From Oryza sativa Japonica Group (taxonomy: Eukaryota; Streptophyta; Magnoliopsida; Poales; Poaceae): DNA of 64,000 nucleotides. Both the position numbers and the translations under genes were made by a program. Positions 1 to 8,452 of the stretch are shown here, one piece after another; position 1 is the stretch's first letter, and each line of letters opens with the position of its first letter. The DNA lies in the NCBI RefSeq assembly GCF_034140825.1, contig NC_089042.1, positions 24,395,001 through 24,459,000 of the forward strand, read 5' to 3'. The notes below the pieces were generated by a model that was not told the origin of the DNA, made no database searches, and worked only from the letters and a program-made list of their open reading frames with translations.

Positions 1-208
1 CAACGTCGCATGCATCATGCAAAAACACCGAAGCGAGCGCAACCGCCAAGAATAGCCGCGCCGCGCCGCGCGCGCGGCCGCCAATTTCTCCGCGCATATC
101 GCCGGACTGTTATTTATGCCGGATCCGTAGCAAACGATTGATCACAATCCACGCATCGTGCCTCTCTCGCCACGGATCTTTTAGGCGCAGGACCAACGGA
201 CAACAACG
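1..208 (+). promoter_or_regulatory. Upstream region of the Lys/Ala-rich secreted protein gene
   Basis: GC-rich flank (several CGCG runs near 55-80) followed by a TATA-like TATTTAT at about 111-117, which lies some 95 bases before the ATG at 209. No other site is identifiable. The true promoter may extend beyond the window edge. Confidence 0.35.
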
Positions 209-1471
209 ATGGCTCGTGGCCTCGCCGTTGCGTCGCTGCTGCTGGTCGCCCTCGCCGTGGTAGCACGGCCGCCGCTCGCCCTGGCAGTGAAGGATTACCC
301 GGCCGACGCGTCGGCGGTGGCTAAGAAATCTCCAGCCAGTAAGGCTGACACGCCTACCACGGGTAAAGAATCCGTCGCTGGCAAGACCGACGTGGTCACG
401 GTGGCTAAGAAATCTCCAGCTGGTAAGGCAGACACGTCTGCCACATATAAGGAATACGCCGCTGCAAAGGCCGACGCGGTCACGGTGACTAAGAAATCCC
501 CAGCCGCCAAGGCTGACACGCCTACCACGAGTAAGGAATCTGCCGCTGGCAAGGCCAACGCGGCCACGGTGGCTAAGAAATCTCCAGCTGGTAAGGCAGA
601 CACGTCTGCCACTGCCACAGGTAAGGAATACGCCGCTGCCAAGGCCGACGCGATCACGGTGACTAAGAAATCACCAGCTGCCAAGGCTGACATGCCTGCC
701 ACGGGTAAGGAATCCATTGCCAAGGTCGACGCGGCCACGGTGGCTAAGGAATCCACCGCCGGCAAGACCGGCAAGAAGGCTGCGGCAAAGGAATTCACGA
801 TGTCCGGCAAGACCAACACTGAGGCCGACGCGGCCACGGTGGCTAAGAAATCCCTAGCCGGTAAGGCTGGCACACCTGCCACGGGTAAGGAATACGCCGT
901 TACCAAGGCTGACGCAGCCACGGTGGCTAAGAAATCTCCAGCCGATAAGACGGGTAAGGAATCTGTCGTTGCCAAGGCCGACACGGCTACGGTGACAAAG
1001 AAATCCACAGCTGGCAAGACCGGCAAGAAGGTTGCGGCAAAGGAATCCCCCGCATCCCACAAGACCAGCATGGAGGCCGCAACAAAGAAATCCACTGCTA
1101 ACAAGACCGGCACGGAGACCGCAGCAAAGGAATCCACGGTATCCGGCAAGACCGACACAGAAACCGCGGCAAAAGAATCTACAGCGCCCGGCAAGACCGA
1201 CACGACGGCCGCGGTCAAGGAATCTACAGCCGGCAAAGGCGATGCACCCGCCATGGCTGAGAAATCCGCGGCAGGTAAGGCCGAGGCATCCGCCGCGGCA
1301 AAGGAATCCCCAACAAACAAGGCCGACGCAGCGGCGGCCGGCCCTACCAGTGGAGGCTACCAATACGTCAATTTCGTCATAAAGAATCCAGTCAAAGCCA
1401 AGGAAAAATCGAGTGACCGTGCCGATGGCCTTCCTATCGATCCGACGCCCGACGGCCAGATGATGCACTAA
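209..1471 (+). CDS. Secreted Lys/Ala/Ser/Thr-rich tandem-repeat protein, function unknown
   Basis: A 420-aa single-exon ORF. Residues 1-26 look like a signal peptide: a short basic start, a Leu/Val/Ala core, and a likely cut after Ala-Leu-Ala. The rest to about residue 380 is a degenerate repeat of roughly 20-25 residues built from VAKKSPAGKADT-like and KEYAAAKADA-like blocks, with no predicted fold, no cysteines and a very basic composition. The last ~40 residues are different (GGYQYVNFVIKNP, then a charged tail ending DGQMMH) and could be the conserved part. I do not recognise a family. A secreted, disordered cell-wall or extracellular protein is an inference from the signal peptide and composition. 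The start was chosen because the signal peptide begins there. Large antisense frames over it are by-products of the repeat. Confidence 0.7.
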   Translation: MARGLAVASLLLVALAVVARPPLALAVKDYPADASAVAKKSPASKADTPTTGKESVAGKTDVVTVAKKSPAGKADTSATYKEYAAAKADAVTVTKKSPAAKADTPTTSKESAAGKANAATVAKKSPAGKADTSATATGKEYAAAKADAITVTKKSPAAKADMPATGKESIAKVDAATVAKESTAGKTGKKAAAKEFTMSGKTNTEADAATVAKKSLAGKAGTPATGKEYAVTKADAATVAKKSPADKTGKESVVAKADTATVTKKSTAGKTGKKVAAKESPASHKTSMEAATKKSTANKTGTETAAKESTVSGKTDTETAAKESTAPGKTDTTAAVKESTAGKGDAPAMAEKSAAGKAEASAAAKESPTNKADAAAAGPTSGGYQYVNFVIKNPVKAKEKSSDRADGLPIDPTPDGQMMH

Positions 1472-3370
1472 CAACCCTAAATCCCCAATGTACGATTGAT
1501 TTGATGTGTACTGCGTTTGTATTTGATTTTGTACATTTGCCATATTTGAGTTTTGTGGCGCCCAACTTGGGGCAAATCAAGTGCTCGTTTCATACAGTTT
1601 TCGAAGCAAACCAACAGAAGGGGTTGTAAAGGAATATAAAGAGGGTTGTGCTTGGAGAAAGTATTCTTTAACACCTACCCATATGATTTGCTCATACAAA
1701 TATGATATAAATAGTTAGAACAAAAAATTGTATATTATGATAATACAAGTGTTGACGAAAAATTTGCGCTCGGCCGATGGCGATGGAACTGTGTTGGCAC
1801 GAACTAAGTCGACGAACACAACGACCTGGGAGATCCACTTAACTCTAGTGCAGGTCCAAAGGTTGATAAGATGCGGACGTGCCAGTCAGTTTGATCATGC
1901 AACTGACAAGATATATACAAATAGCAAATTAATTAGTCGATCGACTGACAAGCTAATGGAGTAATTTCAGCCCATGCCAGTACTAACCAATAGCAATAAG
2001 ATTTTGAGCTATCGGCTATATGGTTGATGTAGAATCTGACACTGGGTATAAATAAAGACAATCGACTAATAATAATGTAATAGAACAATGATATAATCCA
2101 GTAGAAACTAATCGGCTAAAAATGATATAATAGAATAAGCACTGATCTGAAGTTTAAAGCATACTTCGGCTGGAGATCCGATGTCATTAAATCCAAATGA
2201 TTGGATAAACAATCAAACCTTTTGTTGCAATCGGCTAACTCATAAGCCGATGCAACGTCCAAATAACTCATCGTCTGAAACCTCAATGAAACCTATATTG
2301 GCAATCAAAAAGCAGGCTAGAGGTTATAGTTCTAAGCACGACTAGGGTTGATGTAGCGCAAAGTATGAAAAGAAACATAATATCTAGACAATCAAGCCCT
2401 TGACTGATTTTCAGGTTGGTAGATATCTTAGCTAATCTAATATGGTAAAGCAAATTAGCCGATACGGGCATAAACCTTAAAATGAATCTTAGCCGATACA
2501 AATAAATTGAACTACAAACTAGATTAACTAAGATATATGATAGATAGGTACTTACATTGATAAGATCAGAGTGTCAAAGCCCTAGTCCCACCGATGCAAA
2601 CAGCCGTGACAAGTATAAACTCATCGAAAAGGTAGAAAAGTAAAAATGGTGGTGATGTGTCGAATTTTTATTGATCATGGAGATAATTTACAATGACCCC
2701 GGGTGTACATATTTATACTTATGGGTAGATACTATCCTTGTTGGATAAGAAAGAAGCTTTTCTAAAGATAAAAGGAAAAGGAACATAAAGTTCTTATTGG
2801 ACACTAAACATACTTTCCTAAAAAATCAGATTTTTTGTTTTTTTTGTTACGGCTAAAATATAATGAATTTGACGTTAAGATTTTAACCCTAGGTGTAATA
2901 CAATTGAAAGTATGTGTATGATTTTTTCTAGATTTTTTGGTGACATTTTTTAGTTGGTGTGCACGTGTGTACACGTGAGGGTCTGTGTGTATAGGATATG
3001 TTGCCTAGTTAAAATGAGCTGACTCAAGCGCTATGTTAGCTAATAATGGCAGAGTGGTAAATTACGAAACTTATAGTCCAATTTAAAAGAACTTTATAAT
3101 AAGTCACTGTAAACGTTAGGGTTAATATGATCAATATCATTATATTGTGCCGAATTAAGAAAAATATCATTACTATTTACGATATCAACTTAGTGCCACT
3201 GAAATTTTGTATAATTAACGTTTTTCATCCAATTCTGCTAGCTCTCTCCCTCTTCCTCCCTCATATTTGGAAGGTGGTGAGGCGAGCCAATGATCTTGGA
3301 TCGATGAGCGACAAGCGACAAGTGGTAGCAGGACTGGCGAGCGACGTGACGTGGTCACCCACCACGAGGA
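1472..3370. other. Intergenic, degraded repeat-like sequence with recurring ATCGGCTA/TAGCCGAT
   Basis: AT-rich, with no gene recognised. The 8-mer ATCGGCTA occurs at 2011, 2111 and 2230, and its complement TAGCCGAT at 2456 and 2490, with further partial copies near 1775, 2165 and 2245. Such scattered short motifs in both orientations suggest an old transposon end (CACTA-like subterminal repeats or an LTR remnant). No terminal repeats or target duplications could be found to decide. Confidence 0.3.
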
Positions 3371-3551
3371 GATCGACGGCATGTTTGAGAAGCTTGTCGG
3401 TGAGGCCGCCAAGCTCGCCCGGTACAACAAGAAGCCCACCATCACCTCCAGGGAGATCCAGACCTCTGTCCGCCTCGTCCTCCTCGGCGAGCTCGCCAAG
3501 CATGCCGTCTCCGAGGGTGCTAAGGCCGTCACCAAGTTCACTAGCTCTTAG
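3351..3551 (+). pseudogene. Truncated histone H2B copy (C-terminal half only)
   Basis: From about 3371 to 3551 the reading frame matches the C-terminal half of the intact H2B at 6600: [19 protein letters not shown], then the alpha-2/alpha-3 region and the final VTKFTSS. The N-terminal basic tail, the first helix and the promoter are missing. Upstream of 3370 the sequence is unrelated to H2B. An ATG at 3351 keeps a 66-aa frame open, but half a histone fold cannot pair with H2A, so I call it a duplicated, truncated pseudogene. Codons remain very close to those of the intact copy, suggesting recent duplication or purifying history. Confidence 0.8.
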
Positions 3552-3687
3552 GCGCTCTAGGGTCTAATAGTTCTTGGCGATTCTCTTTCGTTGTAGCGAG
3601 TTTCTGGCAGCGATGGTAGTTGCCCTGCCTATCTCTGATTTCTATCTCGGGTGTATAGTGTTTGTGTCTAGTGCTGGCTGAATTCTA

Positions 3688-4414
3688 GGGTATGTACAAT
3701 CAAGGACACTCATCCTTACTAACTGAGGACACTCTCTGGGAAACTCCCTCAAAGGAGGATACCCCTAGTAGCCCAACGAATGTCTCTAACCCAAAAAAGC
3801 CCATGTAGGTATTTTACTATACCACCCCTCTTCTCCCTCGCTCTCTCTTCCTCTCATTTACTCTCGCGTACTCGCCACCAAGGAGGAGACACGCGACGCC
3901 TCCGCCGGCTCGACGCCTCTCACCCTCTCTCTCCTGTCTCGAGGCTCGGTGGCGGGCACGGCGCCGGTGGAGGAGGGCGGGGAGGATGGTGCGACGCTCC
4001 CTCCGCCTGTTGCTGTCGCGGGGTTGTCACCGAGTCATCTCCATCGCCGGAAGTTGCGGGGTCGTGGCCAGATCTAGTGCACCGCCTCTCTCTCCCTCTT
4101 CGTCCCACCTCCACCCTCGTCCTCCCTGCCTCCGGCATCACCGCGCTAGCCGCCGGCGCCTCCTCCTGCTCCTCCGGCTCAAGGGGAACGAGAGAGAAAG
4201 AGAGGGGAGAGGATGGAAGGGGAATATGGAGGTGGATAACCCGTTGCCGCAGCGCGTGGCTCGAGCCCGTCCCTTGACCGAAAAGGAGGAGGAGACGCGT
4301 CGCCTAGGTGGGGGTCGCGTAGCGTTGTGGGGAGCCGGCTCTGGCGGAAAGGCTAACGGTGAGCGGATGGAGCAGGGCGGGGGGACGGGCTGGGGATACG
4401 TATTGCTGATGCCC
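3688..4414. mobile_element. Harbinger/Tourist-like non-autonomous insertion with GC-rich interior
   Basis: Comparison with the sister H2B flank near 7190 shows 727 extra bases here. The ends form an imperfect inverted repeat (GGGTATGTACAAT at the left; GGGCATCAGCAAT as the complement of the right, about 9 of 13 matching), and TA-containing triplets flank it (CTA/TAA). The interior is Ser/Arg/Pro-coding GC-rich sequence (about 3890-4200) unlike the AT-rich flank, possibly a captured gene fragment. No transposase is visible. Confidence 0.5.
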
Positions 4415-5191
4415 TAAGAAGCTCGTGGTTATGCCTGTTAAATTCCGATCTTGAATATCAATGTTGACGGTTTGCAGCCTCTGGTTGCCGAACTGTTGTC
4501 ATGTATCGTGTCATTTTTGTGTGGAATTTCAGATGCGGTGGTATTGAACATATGTTCAGTTTTTGTTGTTCTGGATTTGCTTCAGTGCTCGTTTCACGTC
4601 TTGTAAAGTTACTGAAACTGAATTATTCAGTTCTTACATTTTTTTTTTGGTTTGAAGGTTTTTATTTTATTTTTATGGAGTTTTACTGGTATTTGGATAC
4701 AGCCACTTGCACAGTTTCGAAATTTTTATCTTGGGAACAATACTGAGATTGGGCACCGCTCATCATCAGCTAAACTGTTCAAACCAAGAGCAGAGAGATC
4801 ATATTCGGTGGCTTGAGTTTGGTTTAATTCGAATTGTGGCTGCGGGGATAGGCGCTTTGTAGTTTTGGCGGGCTTTGAAAATTTTCAATTGGGTATTCGA
4901 TTCCACGGGATCGTGTGGGCGGGAGCTTCAGAAATTTGGTGGGACTGAGAAAAGCCGCTTGAAAATTGAAGGGTCGAAGCGTGATCACGTGGTTTGCTTT
5001 TGGCGGGAGCCTAAATTTTGGGGAACTTGTTTACGTTTCGCAAACTGAACTTGAAAAATTGAGGTTGGAGCTTGAAAACTGAGGTTTGGTGGGATCTTGT
5101 TTTGATTTTGAGTTTGGGCGGATTGACAAGTGATACTCCTGAAATTTCAAGAAAAGAAGTGATACTCCTGGTCTACTACCTTGTACTAGTA

Positions 5192-5422
5192 CTCCCTCCG
5201 TAAAAAAAAATAAACCCTAGGTTTCCGTGTAACGTTTGACTGTCCGTCTTATATGAATTATTTTTATAATTAGTATTTTTATTGTTGTTAGATGATAAAA
5301 CATGATTAATATTTTATGCGTGATTTATCTTTTTAATTTTTTTTATATATTTTTTTCAAATAAGACAGACGGTCAAATGTTGGACACAGAAATCAGGGTT
5401 TGTGTTTTTTTAACGAAGGGAA
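5192..5422. mobile_element. Stowaway-type MITE
   Basis: Inverted ends CTCCCTCCGT... and ...CGAAGGGAA, with long matching arms (AAACCC... and ...GGGTTT), flanked by TA on both sides. About 231 bp. It lies in the 3' flank of the truncated H2B and is absent from the sister flank. Confidence 0.7.
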
Positions 5423-5849
5423 TATGACTGTAGGAGAATGTCAGAAAAAAAATCACTGGAAATATTATCAGGACACCGATGAGCGAGGGACCAACGAATT
5501 CGCAGCTGTCTTCCTTGATCTTATTTTCTGATAGCCATGACAATATCCTGTTAAATTTGCTGGAATAAAATAAGCATATATTAGTATTCATCTTGGCCAT
5601 TTAATTTCAGATTCCAAAATGCAAGCTATGCCTCTGGAATTGGCTTACTAAAGTCCAGCTTACACAAATGACCGAAAGTCGAAATTGGTTGATTGATTCC
5701 ACCATCCTAGGCTGTGTTTAATTCTGCGCTAAAATTAGAAGTTTAAAGAAAAAAGTTAGAAGTTTACGTGTGTAGGAAAGTTTTAATGTGATGGAAAAGT
5801 TGAAAGTTTGAAAAAAAAAGTTAGGAACTAAACTCCGGCCCTAATATTA

Positions 5850-5967
5850 CTCTCTCCGTTTCACAATGTAAGTCATTCTAACATTTTTCACATTTATATT
5901 GATATAGATTCATTAACATCAATATGAATTTGAAAAATGATAGAATGACTTACATTATAAAATAGAG
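5850..5967. mobile_element. Short Stowaway-type MITE
   Basis: About 118 bp fold-back element: CTCTCTCCGTTTCACAATG at the left pairs with CATTATAAAATAGAG at the right, with shared arms AATGTAAGTCATTC. It is flanked by TA and absent from the sister flank near 7965. Confidence 0.7.
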
Positions 5968-6349
5968 TAAGTACCATTCTTTTTAGAAAACCTTCCGGGA
6001 CTAATGACATGGCAATCTCACCTTGGAGGTTTGTGCTTTGAACTGGTTTGAGATTGCTCCGAATGAATTATGAGAATATTCTGTAAAACAAGCTTATGAT
6101 GCCATTTATCATCTCACAAAATTCAACTAAAGTAACTCATACAAGGAGAAACAAGAGATTAAATTCATTTAACTACAAAATTCATTTTAGAAGCAATTTT
6201 AATCGTTATTAAGTCTGCCGGAAGTTCGAGGAGTAAACTTGACTTTTAACATGGCCCATAATTGCATCGGAAGCATGGGCTGTGGCCCATTACAAAGCAA
6301 CGTCACCGTTCCGGGCAGAAAACCTGGTCCTCCCCGCCCCACACCCTCG

Positions 6350-6367
6350 CCACGTCACCGATCCGCG
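6350..6367 (+). promoter_or_regulatory. Histone Type I element (hexamer plus octamer), distal
   Basis: CCACGTCACCGATCCGCG combines the plant histone hexamer (ACGTCA) with the reverse octamer (GATCCGCG) at the standard spacing. In plant histone genes this composite element is known to drive S-phase, meristem-linked expression. It lies about 113 bp upstream of the TATA box. Confidence 0.9.
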
Positions 6368-6420
6368 CCCAACGCATCCGTCCCGTCGGTTCCGAACCCA
6401 ACGGACGCTCCCGATGTGTT

Positions 6421-6438
6421 CCACGTCATCGATCCGCG
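6421..6438 (+). promoter_or_regulatory. Histone Type I element, proximal
   Basis: CCACGTCATCGATCCGCG is a second full hexamer-octamer composite, 71 bp downstream of the first and in the same orientation, about 42 bp before the TATA box. Duplicated Type I elements are a mark of strong replication-dependent histone promoters. Confidence 0.9.
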
Positions 6439-6479
6439 GCACCCCGCCTCCCACCAATCGCGCACCACCTCTCCACCGC

Positions 6480-6485
6480 TATAAA
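6480..6485 (+). promoter_or_regulatory. TATA box of H2B
   Basis: TATAAA within GCTATAAAATC, 115 bp before the ATG at 6600. This implies a transcription start near 6510 and a short, intronless 5' leader. Confidence 0.85.
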
Positions 6486-6599
6486 ATCGCCAACTCGTCT
6501 TCTCCGCACAACACAATCCAATCTCCAAATCAGAAACACACTCGCCTCGCCTCCTTTCGCTCGTTTCGTCCAACACCACCACCACCACCACCGATCTCG

Positions 6600-7052
6600 A
6601 TGGCGCCCAAGGCCGAGAAGAAGCCCGCGGAGAAGAAGCCGGCGGAGGAGAAGGCCGGCGAGAAGGCGCCCGCGGCCGGGAAGAAGCCCAAGGCCGAGAA
6701 GCGGCTGCCGGCGTCCAAGGGGGAGAAGGGCGGCGAGGGCAAGAAGGAGCGCGGCAGGAAGAAGGCCAAGAAGAGCGTCGAGACCTACAAGATATACATC
6801 TTCAAGGTGCTCAAGCAGGTGCACCCGGACATCGGGATCTCCTCCAAGGCCATGTCAATCATGAACTCGTTCATCAACGACATCTTCGAGAAGCTCGCCG
6901 GCGAGGCCGCCAAGCTCGCCAGGTACAACAAGAAGCCCACCATCACCTCCAGGGAGATCCAGACCTCCGTCCGCCTCGTCCTCCCCGGCGAGCTCGCCAA
7001 GCACGCCGTCTCCGAGGGCACCAAGGCCGTCACCAAGTTCACCAGCTCTTAG
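6600..7052 (+). CDS. H2B: Histone H2B, intact
   Basis: A 150-aa core histone that pairs with H2A in the nucleosome octamer. Residues 2-58 form the plant-type Lys/Ala/Pro-rich tail, starting [18 protein letters not shown]. The histone fold follows ([20 protein letters not shown], then [20 protein letters not shown], then [20 protein letters not shown]), ending with the C-terminal helix and KAVTKFTSS. Lys-Ala-Val-Thr-Lys near the end contains the expected ubiquitination lysine. Length and lack of introns are typical. The start at 6600 is chosen over the longer open frame from 6282 because it begins the canonical MAPK tail and lies downstream of the TATA box. Two Type I elements mark it as replication-dependent. 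A truncated copy lies 3 kb upstream. Confidence 0.97.
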
Positions 7053-8312
7053 GCGCTCTAGTGTAGTAGGTGTTTGGTGATTTTCTCTTCGTTTTCGTCG
7101 TAGCGAGTCCATGGCAGCGGTGGTAGTTGCCCTGTCGATCTCTGATTTCTTTCTCTTGTGTCTAGTGTTCCTGTCTAGTGCTTGCTGATTACTGTAAGAA
7201 TCTCTTGGTTGTGCCCGTTGAGTTCTGATCTTAAAATTAATGGTGATGGTTGCAACCTCTGGTTGCTAAATTGTTACTATCATTCTTCGCGTCATTTTTG
7301 TGTGGAATTGTGGATGCTGTTTAGTTGGACAAATTTGTTTCAGTGCTACGGTTTCACGTTTTGAATGTTTGCTGCTGAATATGAATTGTTCCCTTCGTGG
7401 CATCTGGTTCTGTTTGTAGAAATTCTTTATGGAGATTTGCCGATTTTTGGAGAGAACATCCTGCTCAGTGCGAAATTTCCAGCTCAATGTGTTCAACCAA
7501 GAGCAGATTCGATTCGGTCGGTTGAGTTTGCTTTAATTCGAATTGTTGCTGCGGGGTTAGGCGCTTTGTAGTTTTGGCGGGCTCTGATAATTTTGAACTC
7601 GGTATTCGATTCCAGGGGCTCGTGGTCGGGAGCTTCAGATATTTGGCGGTACTGAGGAGGCGCTTGAAAATTGAAGGTTCGAAGAGTAATTGCGTTGTTT
7701 TCTTTTGGCGGGAGTTTAAATTTCGGGGAACTTGTTTACATTTCGCGAACTGAACTTGAAAAATTGAGGTTGGAACTTCAAACCTGAGGATTGGCGCCAT
7801 CTGGTTTTGATTTTGAGTTTGGTCGGACCGATAAGTGATAGTCCTGAAATTTCAACAAAAAGAAGTGATACTCCTGGCAGTATTTCCATTAATAAAAAAC
7901 AAACTTGTAGTATGTCAGAAAAAATGATTCAAGTCGAATTTGGTTGGTGGATTGCATCATCCGCATTACCATTCTTTTAGAAAACCTCCCAGGACTAATT
8001 GCATGTCAATCGTACCTTGGAGGTTTGAACTGGTTTGAGATTACTCCAAATGAATTTTGAGAATATTCTGTAAAACAAGCTTATGACGCCATTTATCATC
8101 TCACAAAATTCAACCAAAGTAACTTTTACAAGAAGAAACAAGCGATTAAATTCATTTAACTACAAAATCCATTTTAGAAGCAATTTAAAAGCGTTATGAA
8201 GTCTGCCGGAAGTTTGAGGACTAAACTTGACTTTTAACATGGGCCTCAAATTTTACTATTTCCGCCCCATCATTGCATCGGAAGCACGGGCTTAGGCCCA
8301 TTATCCCACTCC
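6880..8312. repeat. H2B-locus tandem duplication, downstream unit
   Basis: Sister of 3371-6300. It carries the 3' half of the intact H2B, its 3' flank and a copy of the sequence that lies upstream of the H2B promoter: GCATCGGAAGCATGGGC near 6262 is matched by GCATCGGAAGCACGGGC near 8275. Similarity stops at the shared GGCCCATTA, just before the INCENP 5' region. This unit lacks the three insertions found in the upstream unit. Confidence 0.75.
7573..7711 (+). promoter_or_regulatory. Cluster of three E2F-like sites between H2B and INCENP
   Basis: TTTGGCGG occurs at 7573, 7642 and 7704 (the last continuing GGGA, close to the E2F consensus TTTSGCGS). In the sister unit two sites persist (4864 and 4999) and the middle one is altered. 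Whether they act on H2B, on INCENP or on nothing is not shown by sequence. Confidence 0.4.
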
Positions 8313-8452
8313 CCACCGCTTATCGCCTACTCGTCTCCTCCCCTTTGCCAATCGAACAAACAATTTCAAACGCCTCCCCGCGGGGGGCCTCCCCTCCCCT
8401 CCATGACCAAACCCTAGCCCCCCGATCGCCCCGACCTTCGCCCGCGACCGCG

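Larger units (their letters stand above)
3371..6300. repeat. H2B-locus tandem duplication, upstream unit
   Basis: From inside the H2B coding sequence onward this unit matches 6880-8312: coding 3' half, 3' flank (3541-3687 and 4418-5170 against 7040-7870), then 5970-6296 against 7965-8312. The units differ by insertions in this one (3688-4414, 5192-5422 and 5850-5967), which read as clean additions against the other unit. The order suggests a tandem duplication followed by element insertion and loss of the 5' half of this H2B. Confidence 0.75.

Noticed and set aside
295-1320. Long antisense frame (about 341 codons) and other antisense frames over the first gene
   Set aside because: By-product of a repetitive coding sequence with biased codons; no domain, no promoter, and the sense strand has a signal peptide.
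6282-6599. Longer in-frame H2B start upstream of 6600
   Set aside because: It would begin upstream of the TATA box and Type I element and add 106 residues unknown in H2B.
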